From the NCBI GenBank assembly GCA_031256125.1, contig JAIRRE010000337.1, positions 1 through 12,027 on the forward strand: 12,027 nt of DNA, written 5' to 3'. Positions 1-6,399 of this stretch are shown here, one piece after another; positions within the stretch are counted from its first letter, which is position 1; each line of letters begins with the position of its first letter. The notes beneath the pieces were generated by a model. The model was not told the DNA's origin. It was given only the letters and a program-made list of their open reading frames with translations, and made no database searches. The DNA is from Burkholderiaceae bacterium. GTDB lineage: Bacteria > Pseudomonadota > Gammaproteobacteria > Burkholderiales > Burkholderiaceae_C. The position numbers and the translations under genes were made by a program.

Positions 1-1554
1 GTCATTCCCGCGCAATCGGAACCGACGCTGTGGGTACTCTTCAGCGGCGTCGCGGTGGCGATCGTGTTCGAGTTTTCCTTGCGGTTGGTGCGCGTATACC
101 TGTCCGACCTGGTGGGCAAGCGCGCCGACTTGCGCATTTCCGACGTGGTCTTCGGCCATGCGCTGCGGATACGGCAGGACGCCATCTCCAAATCCACCGG
201 TTCGTTCATCGCCCAGATCCGCGAACTCGAACAAGTGCGCGAGATGATGACCTCCACCACGGTCAACGCCATCGCCGACTTGCCGTTCTTTTTCCTGTTT
301 CTGGCGATCATGTGGATCCTCGGCGGCCCGCTGGTGCTGGTCACGCTGTGCGCCATACCCATGCTGGTGATTCCGGGCCTGCTGGTCCAAAAACCGCTGG
401 CGCGCCTGGCCAACGAGGGGATGCGTGAATCGGCGCTGCGCAACGCCATGCTGGTCGAGGCGGTGCAAGGCATCGAGGACATCAAGCTGCTGCGTTCCGA
501 GCCGCGCTTTGAGAACCTGTGGAACCGCGCCAACGCGGTATCGGCCAACATCTCCATGGAACAGCGGTTCCTGGTCAGTATGCTCATGACCTGGACGCAG
601 GAAGTCCAGAACGTGATGTATGCCTTGGTACTGCTGACCGGCTGTTTCCTGGTGATGAAGAGCGACATGAGTACCGGTGCGCTGGTGGGCTGTTCGATCC
701 TTTCCTCGCGCATGATTTCGCCGTTGGCGCAACTATCGGGCCTGTTCGCGCGCTGGCAACAGGCGATGGTCGCGCGCAAGGGCCTCAACGAATTGATGGA
801 GCGCCCCGTCGATCAACCCGAACAGCAATCGCGGGTGCACCGCGCTTCGCTGCGCGGCGAATACGCGATCAATCGCGCCGTCTTCCAATACGGCAAGGAA
901 GACCGCGCCCCGGCGCTGGCGATTCAGAAGCTGACGATCCAGGCGGGCGAAAAAATCGCCATACTGGGCCGCATCGGCGCGGGCAAATCAACGCTGCTGC
1001 GCCTGCTTGCCGGGCTGGTTCGTCCGCAGGAAGGGCATGTCCTGCTCGACAACACCGAACTGCAGATGCTCGATCCGGCGGACTTGCGGCGCGACATGAC
1101 GCTGCTGACGCAGGACGCGCATCTGTTCTACGGCACCATCCGCGAAAACCTGGTCATGGGCGCGCCCATGGCCGACGACGCCGCCATGGCCGAGGCGCTG
1201 CGCATCAGCGGGGCGCTGCCGTTCGTGCAATCGCGGCCGCAGGGCTTGGACAACATCATCTTTGAAGGCGGCGCGGGCCTGTCTGGCGGGCAGCGGCAAG
1301 CCATGTTGCTGGCGCGCGCGATTCTGACCGATCCGCAAATTGTGCTGCTCGACGAGCCAACCGCCAGTCTGGACGAGGCCAGCGAGCGCCACGTCATCGA
1401 GTCGCTGCACAAGTGGCTCGGTTCGCGCACTTTGGTGGTATCAACCCACCGCGCATCGCTGCTGGCGCTGGTTGATCGTATTGTCGTTATCGACGGGGGG
1501 CGGATCGTCATGGACGGTCCCAAGGACAAGGTACTGGGAGCATTCACCAAATGA
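1..1554 (+). CDS. Type I secretion ABC transporter, permease/ATPase (LapB-like), 5' end missing
   Basis: Inner-membrane ATPase of a type I secretion system, which drives export of a large (often RTX/adhesin) protein straight to the outside. The frame is open from base 1, so the real start lies upstream; 517 residues are visible. Family members are about 700-720 residues, so roughly 200 (the C39-like domain and first helix) are missing. Visible residues 1-290 are the membrane domain, with hydrophobic runs such as the one at codons 93-125. Residues 300-517 are the nucleotide-binding domain: Walker A GRIGAGKST (323-331), Q-loop LLTQDAHLF, signature LSGGQRQ (427-433), Walker B IVLLDEP (447-453) and H-loop STHR (481-484). 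All catalytic residues are intact. The stop overlaps the HlyD start in an ATGA. The GRIG form of the P-loop and the adaptor next door favour the LapB/secretion branch over lipid or drug exporters. What it carries cannot be read here. Confidence 0.93.
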   Translation, partial: VIPAQSEPTLWVLFSGVAVAIVFEFSLRLVRVYLSDLVGKRADLRISDVVFGHALRIRQDAISKSTGSFIAQIRELEQVREMMTSTTVNAIADLPFFFLFLAIMWILGGPLVLVTLCAIPMLVIPGLLVQKPLARLANEGMRESALRNAMLVEAVQGIEDIKLLRSEPRFENLWNRANAVSANISMEQRFLVSMLMTWTQEVQNVMYALVLLTGCFLVMKSDMSTGALVGCSILSSRMISPLAQLSGLFARWQQAMVARKGLNELMERPVDQPEQQSRVHRASLRGEYAINRAVFQYGKEDRAPALAIQKLTIQAGEKIAILGRIGAGKSTLLRLLAGLVRPQEGHVLLDNTELQMLDPADLRRDMTLLTQDAHLFYGTIRENLVMGAPMADDAAMAEALRISGALPFVQSRPQGLDNIIFEGGAGLSGGQRQAMLLARAILTDPQIVLLDEPTASLDEASERHVIESLHKWLGSRTLVVSTHRASLLALVDRIVVIDGGRIVMDGPKDKVLGAFTK

Positions 1555-2954
1555 ACGCAGAAAACCCAAATCCAAACAATGGGCAGCGGGTAGAACCGGC
1601 GCTGATGCGCGAAGCTGCCACGGTGCAGGTTGGCACGGCGGCCGCAGCCGCTGGCGCTGGCGGCGAGGCGCCGCAAGTGCAGGTGCGGATGCCGCAGCAA
1701 CCGTTTTCTGGCGGTGCTGGCGGCGGCCGAGGCGCTGCCCCGCCAGCGGGCGGGGGCGGTGGCGGAGGGATGATGCTGGGCGGGCCACCCAAGCTGTTCG
1801 TCGGCACCCGTGATGAACAGCCCTTGCCGCGCGTCTCGTGGGTCACGTGGCTCATCGCCTTGGCGTTCATCGCGTTATTGGCTTGGGCCTCGTTTTTCAA
1901 GATCGACGAAGTTTCCACGGGTATGGGCAAGGTTGTGCCCAGCCTTAAGGATCAGGATATCCAGTCTCTGGAAGGTGGCATTTTGAACGCGTTGCCGGTC
2001 AGGGAGGGCGACATCGTCAAGGCCGGTCAGGTTATTGCCAAGCTTGATCCGACGCGCAACGAGTCGGCTGTCCAGGAAAGCCAATCGCGCCTGCTGGCCG
2101 CGGAGGCTACCGCCGCGCGGTTGACGGCGCAGGTCAATGGCACCAAACTGAGCTTCCCAAGCGATGTCGAAAAGCACACCAATTTGGTGAAAACCGAAAC
2201 CCAGTTGTATCAGCAAAGTACCACCGCGCTGCAGAAAACGCTGTCCGATTTCGACACGCAAATCAGTCTGGCCCAGAATGAACTGCACATGACCGAACCT
2301 CTGGTGGCTCAAGGCGCCGCCAGTGACGTGGAAGTGCTGCGTCTGAAAAGCCGTATTGCCGATCTGCAAACGCGCCGCAACAGCGCCTATAACGATTACT
2401 ACGTCAAGGGCCGCGAAGACCTCGCCAAGGCCAACGCCGATGCCGATGCGCAGCGTGCCATTACGCAAGGGCGCGGCGACATGCTCAGCCGTACCACCAT
2501 CACGTCCCCGGTGCGCGGTATCGTCAAGGACATTTCGATCAACACCGTGGGCGGCGTGATCCCGCCCGGCGGGCGGCTGATGTCGATTGTGCCGCTGGAC
2601 GATAAGCTGCTCGTCGAGGCGCGCATCTCTCCGCGCGACATCGCCTTCATCCACCCAGGGGAGAGCGCGATAGTCAAGGTTACCGCGTATGACTACTCCA
2701 TCTATGGTGGACTACCCGGCAAGGTTACCGTGATTTCGCCGGACACCATCCAGGACGAGGTCAGGCGCGATGTTTACTACTACCGCGTCTATATCCGCAC
2801 TGAAGCCGATCACCTGACCAACAAGCTGGGCACTGTCTTCCCCATCTCGCCAGGCATGATTACGACGGTTGATATTCGCACGGGCCGCAAGACTCTCTTG
2901 GACTACCTCATCAAACCGCTCAACAAAGGCCGGGAAGCCTTGCGCGAGCGGTAA
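1551..2954 (+). CDS. HlyD/LapC-family type I secretion membrane-fusion (adaptor) protein
   Basis: Periplasmic adaptor that joins the inner-membrane ABC transporter to an outer-membrane TolC-type channel. 467 residues. Residues 1-95 form a cytosolic tail, very rich in Gly/Ala/Pro between about 28 and 80. One membrane helix follows (96-116, a Trp/Leu/Ala/Phe-rich run). Then come the first half of the lipoyl (biotinyl-like) domain with EGGILNALPVREGD (141-154), a long coiled-coil hairpin (about 170-305), the second lipoyl half with TTITSPVRGIVKD (315-327), and a C-terminal beta-barrel with GMITTVDIRTGRKTLLDYL (435-453), a typical HlyD ending. The ATG is fixed by the 4-base overlap with the ABC gene and by GGGAG about 11 bases upstream, inside that gene. 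The operon ends here, at the terminator just downstream. The tail is longer than the roughly 60 residues of E. coli HlyD, and its low complexity is unusual. Confidence 0.93.
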   Translation: MNAENPNPNNGQRVEPALMREAATVQVGTAAAAAGAGGEAPQVQVRMPQQPFSGGAGGGRGAAPPAGGGGGGGMMLGGPPKLFVGTRDEQPLPRVSWVTWLIALAFIALLAWASFFKIDEVSTGMGKVVPSLKDQDIQSLEGGILNALPVREGDIVKAGQVIAKLDPTRNESAVQESQSRLLAAEATAARLTAQVNGTKLSFPSDVEKHTNLVKTETQLYQQSTTALQKTLSDFDTQISLAQNELHMTEPLVAQGAASDVEVLRLKSRIADLQTRRNSAYNDYYVKGREDLAKANADADAQRAITQGRGDMLSRTTITSPVRGIVKDISINTVGGVIPPGGRLMSIVPLDDKLLVEARISPRDIAFIHPGESAIVKVTAYDYSIYGGLPGKVTVISPDTIQDEVRRDVYYYRVYIRTEADHLTNKLGTVFPISPGMITTVDIRTGRKTLLDYLIKPLNKGREALRER

Positions 2955-2975
2955 GCGGTAACACGCGGCAAACAG

Positions 2976-3009
2976 AACGGGCAACGGACGAACGTTGCCC
3001 GTTTTTTTT
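2976..3009 (+). terminator. Intrinsic terminator of the type I secretion operon
   Basis: A perfect 11-bp stem (2976-2986 with 2993-3003), a 6-base loop GACGAA, and eight T from 3002 to 3009 (the first two also pair in the stem). It begins 21 bases after the HlyD stop and closes the ABC-HlyD transcription unit. Confidence 0.92.
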
Positions 3010-3027
3010 CGGACACCATTTGCCAGT

Positions 3028-3075
3028 AAAAAAGCGCTCCTTGGTTTTTACCCGCGTGACCGGCGTGCGGGCGCT
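3028..3075 (-). terminator. Possible composite terminator downstream of the thioesterase-nitroreductase operon
   Basis: Read on the minus strand, AGCGC (3075-3071) pairs with GCGCT (3037-3033), enclosing an inner CCGC/GCGG hairpin, and is followed by six T (3033-3028). The outer stem is only 5 bp and the site lies about 220 bases past the nitroreductase stop, so this is weak. Nothing else I can support lies in 3076-3295: no reading frame with a start signal, no tRNA-like fold, no repeat. Confidence 0.28.
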
Positions 3076-3295
3076 GTAATTTTCTTGTCGTGATGCGGTA
3101 GCTGCTTTCACGCTCCGTCTGCCCTGCCTCCGATTGTCGCGGCGTGTCAACGAAGTTAGCGGATGATAACCAGAGGTCAATTCAGAGCAGCGTTTGGTTG
3201 TTGCACACTGCGCGCCCACAGCCGACGTCATCATTACTGGCTAGGCCGGAGCCCAATTGCACCGAGGGGCTTTGCCCGAAAAAGTGGTGCTTGGT

Positions 3296-4051
3296 TTACT
3301 CGGCGTTGCCTTGTTTCACCCAGTGCACGAAATTTTCCAGCGGCTCGCGCGGTGTGAAGAAGGCATTGACCGGGGCTGCCGGATCCGGGTAACCCAAGGC
3401 CACACTACAGACCAGATACTCCTCGGCGGCGGCGCCGATATGCGGCAATACGATGGACGAATATTCGTTCCACGCTGCCTGCGGGCAAGTTGCCAGCCCA
3501 CGGGCGCGCGCGGCCAGCATCAGATTCTGAATGAACATGCCGGAATCGAGCAGGCTGCCCTGTCCCATCACCCGGTCGAGCGTCAGCATCAGCCCCACTG
3601 GCGCGTCGAAAAAACACAGGTTGCGTTGTTGCTGGGCGCGCATCTGGTCCTTGTCAGTGCGCCCGATGCCCAGCAGCCCATACAGTCCCCAGCCGTTGGC
3701 TCGCCGTCGCGCCAGATACGGCTCAACCCAGTGGCGCGGGTAATAGTCGTAATCGGGGCGGTAGCGTGTTTCTAGCTCCGGGTGCTCGCGCCGCGCGTTG
3801 TCGGCATCCAGTACTTTGCGCGCCAGGTCGTCCTTGGTCGCGCCTTCCAGGACATATACGTGCCAAGGTTGCGCATTGTTGCCCGAAGGTGCGCGACTGG
3901 CCACGCGCAGGATGGCCTCTAGCACGGCGCGCGGTACCGGCGTGGGCAAAAAGGCGCGAATGCTGACGCGGCGCTCGATGGCCGCGTCCACACTGGCCGG
4001 GTCGGCGATGGGTGCCAGATGTTCAGGCGGTTGATGGAAAGGCGTGGTCAT
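3296..4051 (-). CDS. FMN-dependent nitroreductase family oxidoreductase
   Basis: Flavoprotein that reduces nitro or quinone-like substrates with NAD(P)H; the physiological substrate is unknown. 251 residues. The nitroreductase fold is shown by RRVSIRAF (27-34), the N-terminal FMN-phosphate contact, APSGNNAQPW (54-63), the family signature after the first helix, and the C-terminal GYPDPAAPVN (220-229) followed by TPREPLENFVHW, which fits the PnbA/NfnB-like branch. A helix-rich insertion at 85-130 (Tyr/Arg-rich) is usual for that branch. The ATG at 4051 is chosen because it overlaps the thioesterase stop in ATGA and has GGAGG about 8 bases upstream; the frame stays open to 4273 but that extension only mirrors the thioesterase gene. 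Second gene of a two-gene operon, so translation is probably coupled. No signal peptide; cytosolic. Confidence 0.9.
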   Translation of the reverse strand: MTTPFHQPPEHLAPIADPASVDAAIERRVSIRAFLPTPVPRAVLEAILRVASRAPSGNNAQPWHVYVLEGATKDDLARKVLDADNARREHPELETRYRPDYDYYPRHWVEPYLARRRANGWGLYGLLGIGRTDKDQMRAQQQRNLCFFDAPVGLMLTLDRVMGQGSLLDSGMFIQNLMLAARARGLATCPQAAWNEYSSIVLPHIGAAAEEYLVCSVALGYPDPAAPVNAFFTPREPLENFVHWVKQGNAE

Positions 4052-4512
4052 TGCAACTCCTCCAGCGCCCGGCGCAGCTCGGCGGGCAAGGGAACGGGCC
4101 TGTTGGCCGCCCGATTGACATAAACATGCACGAAATGCCCGTGCGCGGCGCTCTCCGGCGCGCCTTGGGCGAACAGGCCGACTTTGTAGCGCACGCTGGA
4201 TGTGCCCATATGCGCCACGCGCAATCCCGCCTCCACCACCTGCGGGAATGCCAGCGGGGCGAAGTAGTGACACTGCGTTTCCACCACCAGGCCGATAACC
4301 GAACTGCGCGCCGGGTCCAGCGCGCCGCGTTCAATCAGGTGGTTGTTGACTACCGTGTCGAACCAACTGTAATAAACGACGTTGTTGATGTGCCCATACT
4401 GGTCGTTGTCCATCCAGCGGGTGGTGATAACGCGCCACGCCCGATACGCTTGGCGCGATTCGGGCCGGGGCCGCGCGGGCAGAGAATTGGGAGTGGCGGT
4501 GGACGAATTCAT
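4048..4512 (-). CDS. Acyl-CoA thioesterase, 4-hydroxybenzoyl-CoA thioesterase (YbgC/FadM-like) family
   Basis: Hot-dog-fold thioesterase that hydrolyses acyl-CoA thioesters; the preferred acyl chain cannot be told from sequence. 154 residues from the ATG. The core motif RWMDNDQYGHINNVVYY (32-48) holds the catalytic Asp (probably D37), the Gly-His pair (40-41) and the NN that caps the active-site helix; it matches the family pattern D-x-D-x-x-G-H-x-N. FAPLAFPQVVEAGLRV (85-100) and the SVRYKVGLF strand (106-114) complete the fold. A GTG directly before the ATG (4515) is an equally possible start, adding one residue; the upstream GAGCGG is a modest ribosome site. First gene of the operon with the nitroreductase. 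The pairing with a phasin across the divergent region may hint at acyl-CoA/PHA metabolism, but that is inference. Confidence 0.9.
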   Translation of the reverse strand: MNSSTATPNSLPARPRPESRQAYRAWRVITTRWMDNDQYGHINNVVYYSWFDTVVNNHLIERGALDPARSSVIGLVVETQCHYFAPLAFPQVVEAGLRVAHMGTSSVRYKVGLFAQGAPESAAHGHFVHVYVNRAANRPVPLPAELRRALEELQ

Positions 4513-4580
4513 CACCGCTCATTGTGCCAGCGACGTGCGGTTTCCGCTCCCAGTGCGCCCGCATTTCCGTGTGACGCCGA

Positions 4581-4602
4581 TTTTAGAGCGCCGCCTCTAA
4601 AA
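4581..4602. promoter_or_regulatory. 8+8 palindrome in the divergent thioesterase/phasin control region
   Basis: TTTTAGAG (4581-4588), a 6-base centre CGCCGC, then CTCTAAAA (4595-4602), a perfect inverted repeat. Neither strand follows the arm with a T-run, so it is not a terminator. Each arm carries TAAAAT, a possible -10: on the minus strand it sits at 4585-4580, about 70 bases before the thioesterase start. It could be an operator overlapping that promoter. No good -35 partner was found, so the role is inferred. Confidence 0.4.
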
Positions 4603-4626
4603 TGAACCGAATTGTCCGAACCTCCC

Positions 4627-4655
4627 TTGCCATTCCCGTAACCGGCCCGCATAAT
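4627..4655 (+). promoter_or_regulatory. Sigma70-like promoter of the phasin gene
   Basis: TTGCCA (4627-4632), a 17-base spacer, and CATAAT (4650-4655). Both boxes match the consensus at 5 of 6 positions with ideal spacing. The start point would lie near 4662, giving a leader of about 105 bases before the phasin ATG, which has AGGAG at 4754-4758. Confidence 0.5.
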
Positions 4656-4766
4656 TTGAATCACGCTCAAGCTGTGCTGCCACAACCGGTAATCCTTCCA
4701 CTATTTTCCGGATCAGTAGACAGCAGCGTTTTTCGTTTGGATTAATGTCTCACAGGAGAAAACATC

Positions 4767-5336
4767 ATGTTGACCCCCGAACAACTCATTGCTTCGCACA
4801 AAGCCAACCTCGAAACCCTCTATGGCCTGACCAACAAGGCCTTTGAAGGTGTGGAGAAGCTTGTCGAACTCAATTTGCAGGTCACCAAGGCCGCGCTGAC
4901 CGCCACTGCCAATCACGCACAGGCGTTGCTCTCGGTCAAGGATGCGCAGGAGCTGCTGGCCTTGCAAGCGGGCCTGTTCCAACCGCTGGCCGAGAAAGCG
5001 TCTGCTTACAGCAGGCATCTGTATGACATCGCTTCGGGCACCAGCGCCGAATTCAGCAAGGCGTTCGAATCCAAGGTTGCCGATACGCAATCGAAAATTT
5101 CTTCGCTGGTTGATAACGCGGCCCGGAACGCCCCCGCCGGGTCGGAAACCGCCGTGGCTGTGTTCAAGAGCGCCGTCGCCGCCGCCAGCAATGCCTATGA
5201 GTCGGTGCAAAAAGCCGTCAAGCAGGCTTCCGAGGTAGCCGAGGCCAATTTCAACGCTGTCGCCAACACGGCGGCCAACACCGCCAAGTCGGCGGCTAAA
5301 ACCGCCTCCTCGTCGCTCAATCGCGACAAACGTTAA
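4767..5336 (+). CDS. phaP: Phasin (PhaP-type polyhydroxyalkanoate granule protein)
   Basis: Small amphipathic helical protein that coats polyhydroxyalkanoate granules and controls their size and number. 189 residues, the usual length for betaproteobacterial PhaP. The phasin_2 domain covers about residues 1-115: opening [18 protein letters not shown], then [16 protein letters not shown] (29-44) and [17 protein letters not shown] (72-88). The C-terminal part (about 128-189) is Ala/Lys-rich, nearly free of aromatics, and ends in a basic NRDKR. No signal peptide or membrane span. The ATG is supported by AGGAG eight bases upstream. It stands alone: divergent from the thioesterase operon, no pha biosynthesis gene beside it. 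No TGCA-type PhaR site was recognised, so control by PhaR is possible but not shown. Confidence 0.94.
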   Translation: MLTPEQLIASHKANLETLYGLTNKAFEGVEKLVELNLQVTKAALTATANHAQALLSVKDAQELLALQAGLFQPLAEKASAYSRHLYDIASGTSAEFSKAFESKVADTQSKISSLVDNAARNAPAGSETAVAVFKSAVAAASNAYESVQKAVKQASEVAEANFNAVANTAANTAKSAAKTASSSLNRDKR

Positions 5337-5353
5337 TGGAGTATATTTACTCA

Positions 5354-5407
5354 AGGCAACGCCCCATGCAGTTTGCGCGAATTGGCGCGCGTGAATTAGC
5401 GTTGCCT
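5354..5407 (+). repeat. Long hairpin after the phasin gene
   Basis: AGGCAACGC (5354-5362) pairs perfectly with GCGTTGCCT (5399-5407). Inside lies a second stem, GCGCG (5375-5379) with CGCGC (5386-5390). No T-run follows, so it is not a standard intrinsic terminator. It starts 18 bases after the phasin stop, so it most likely folds in the 3' untranslated region, possibly as an mRNA-stabilising or processing structure. Confidence 0.55.
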
Positions 5408-5445
5408 CAAAGGCCGAATTGAAGAAAATCAAGCAAAATAACCTT

Positions 5446-5475
5446 TTGAATTTTCGGTAACGGTATTTGTATTTT
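5446..5475 (+). promoter_or_regulatory. Promoter-like pair upstream of the folA leader/small RNA
   Basis: TTGAAT (5446-5451), an 18-base spacer, and TATTTT (5470-5475). The boxes match the consensus at 4 of 6 positions each and the region is AT-rich. The start point would be near 5482, ahead of the two hairpins at 5506-5576. Confidence 0.38.
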
Positions 5476-5481
5476 TAGCCG

Positions 5482-5576
5482 CTGCCTTAATCTGGTTGTC
5501 TCCTTGGGCCCTTTCGATACCATTCCGGTATAAGGTCCCTTTTGAAGGCCGGTCGCTTTGCGACCGGCTTTTTTTT
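5482..5576 (+). ncRNA. Candidate small RNA or attenuating leader in front of folA
   Basis: If transcription starts near 5482 the RNA is about 95 nt with two stacked hairpins. Hairpin 1: GGGCCCTT (5506-5513) with AAGGTCCC (5532-5539), one mismatch, then a 3-base bulge (TCG) and an inner stem ATACC/GGTAT (5517-5521 with 5527-5531). Hairpin 2 is the terminator at 5548-5576. An alternative pairing of GGCC-C-TT (5507-5513) with AAGGCC (5545-5550) would break both hairpins, which is what an antiterminator would look like. I could not match it to a known RNA family; it does not resemble 6S RNA or, as far as I can recall, the classical tetrahydrofolate riboswitch. Its place 18 bases before folA favours a leader, but a free sRNA fits as well. 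Confidence 0.4.
5548..5576 (+). terminator. Intrinsic terminator directly upstream of folA
   Basis: A 9-bp perfect stem GCCGGTCGC (5548-5556) / GCGACCGGC (5560-5568) with a TTT loop and eight T (5569-5576). It could end phasin read-through, a small RNA, or act as an attenuator for folA, whose ATG is at 5595. Confidence 0.9.
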
Positions 5577-5594
5577 GGGCTACAGTCACGCGCC

Positions 5595-6101
5595 ATGACC
5601 TCTGACCTTCCCCGCTTGGGCCTGATCTTGGCGTGCGCCGAAAACGGCGTTATCGGCAAAGAGGGCGTCATGCCTTGGCATTTGCCCGAGGATTTGGCGC
5701 ACTTCCGGAGCGTAACGCGGGGTTGCCCGGTCATCATGGGGCGGCGCACATGGGCGTCGATTCCGCCGCGCTTTCGGCCCCTGCCGGAGCGGTGCAACAT
5801 TGTGCTCACGCGCCAGAGCCACTGGCAGGCCGAGGGAGCGCAAACCGCGTGTGATCTGCCGCACGCCATCGAATTGTGTGTGGACGCGCCGCTGGCCTGG
5901 ATCATCGGCGGCGCGCAAATCTACGCGCTGGCCGAACCGCTTGCCCGCGTCGCCGAAATCACTGAAATTCACGCACCGTTCGAGGGCGACGCCTACGCCC
6001 CAGCACTGGGCGCGGGCTGGCGCGAAACCGCGCGTGAGGCCCACATCGCTGCCAACGGTCTGCATTACAGTTTCGTGCGTTACGCGCGCGATGGGACATG
6101 A
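5595..6101 (+). CDS. folA: Dihydrofolate reductase
   Basis: Reduces 7,8-dihydrofolate to tetrahydrofolate with NADPH; cytosolic and normally essential for thymidylate and purine synthesis. 168 residues, close to the 159 of E. coli FolA. Visible family marks: N-terminal strand LGLILACAENGVIGKEG (8-24), M20-type loop MPWHLPEDLAHF (26-37) with catalytic acid D33, PVIMGRRTW (45-53) for NADPH binding, RPLPER (61-66) with the folate-contacting Arg, NIVLTR (68-73), IIGGAQIY (103-110) with the Gly-Gly nucleotide turn, and EIHAPFEGDAYAP near the end. The ATG at 5595 is chosen because upstream codons run through the terminator. No clear Shine-Dalgarno lies before it, so initiation may be weak or the 5' structure may matter. 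It stands alone on the plus strand. Confidence 0.95.
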   Translation: MTSDLPRLGLILACAENGVIGKEGVMPWHLPEDLAHFRSVTRGCPVIMGRRTWASIPPRFRPLPERCNIVLTRQSHWQAEGAQTACDLPHAIELCVDAPLAWIIGGAQIYALAEPLARVAEITEIHAPFEGDAYAPALGAGWRETAREAHIAANGLHYSFVRYARDGT

Positions 6102-6105
6102 TCTA

Positions 6106-6399
6106 TCAGGAGGGGTACCCAATCATCAGCGGCGCGCTACGTGAGCGTATGTGTCGCAGTCTTGTTTGTCCGTACAAACGCCTAACGGCTTGACATGGAC
6201 CGCTTAGCCGGTAAATATTACAAAATGTATCTTCCGCTTGCATCCGGGAATATTTCAGGGCCGTGAGAACATGCCTTTTGAACAACGCTTGTTGCGTGTT
6301 CGCTCTGGCGGCTGCTGTTAGCGTACAGGCGTCGTACTCTTTCGCCATGAACTCCAAGGGCCGGATTCTGTCGCAAACGTAGTATCGGCCAGAAGACAT
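6106..6399 (-). CDS. Hypothetical 97-residue protein (doubtful)
   Basis: An open frame on the minus strand, convergent with folA and stopping 4 bases past its end. The start ATG at 6399 has GGAAAGG a few bases upstream, a fair ribosome site. The product is basic and mixed, with four Cys and clusters such as LYGQTRLRHIRSRS near the C-terminus; no signal peptide, membrane span or known motif. I do not recognise it. An uninterrupted frame of this length is only mildly unusual by chance at this GC, and the same bases carry a competing plus-strand frame whose third codon positions coincide, so base bias cannot separate them. Probably not a gene. Confidence 0.15.
   Translation of the reverse strand: MSSGRYYVCDRIRPLEFMAKEYDACTLTAAARANTQQALFKRHVLTALKYSRMQAEDTFCNIYRLSGPCQAVRRLYGQTRLRHIRSRSAPLMIGYPS
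6164..6179. promoter_or_regulatory. Operator-like palindrome upstream of a TTGACA box
   Basis: GTTTGT (6164-6169), CCGT, ACAAAC (6174-6179), a perfect 6+6 inverted repeat ending 10 bases before the TTGACA at 6190. That position suits a repressor or activator site. No T-run follows, so it is not a terminator. The binding protein is unknown. Confidence 0.35.
6190..6218 (+). promoter_or_regulatory. Possible promoter with a perfect -35 box
   Basis: TTGACA (6190-6195) matches the -35 consensus at all six positions. The -10 is poor: TAAATA (16-base spacing) or AAATAT (6213-6218, 17-base spacing), each 3 of 6. The start would be near 6225, in front of the GTG at 6263. Confidence 0.35.

Noticed and set aside
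3266..3284. GGGC-TTT-GCCC hairpin followed by five A
   Set aside because: The A-run is on the wrong side for a terminator on either strand and the stem is only 4 bp.
4052..4273. N-terminal extension of the nitroreductase by 74 residues
   Set aside because: The extra part is Arg/Ala/Gly-rich noise lying opposite codons of the thioesterase on the same strand. The ATGA overlap and GGAGG at 4051 give a better start.
5496..5594. Longer folA start at 5496
   Set aside because: The extension would translate through the two hairpins and the terminator T-run, and it is not part of the DHFR fold.
6098..6193. 31-codon frame overlapping the folA stop in ATGA
   Set aside because: The overlap looks like coupling, but the product is short, matches nothing I know, and GGG lies too close to the ATG to serve as a ribosome site.
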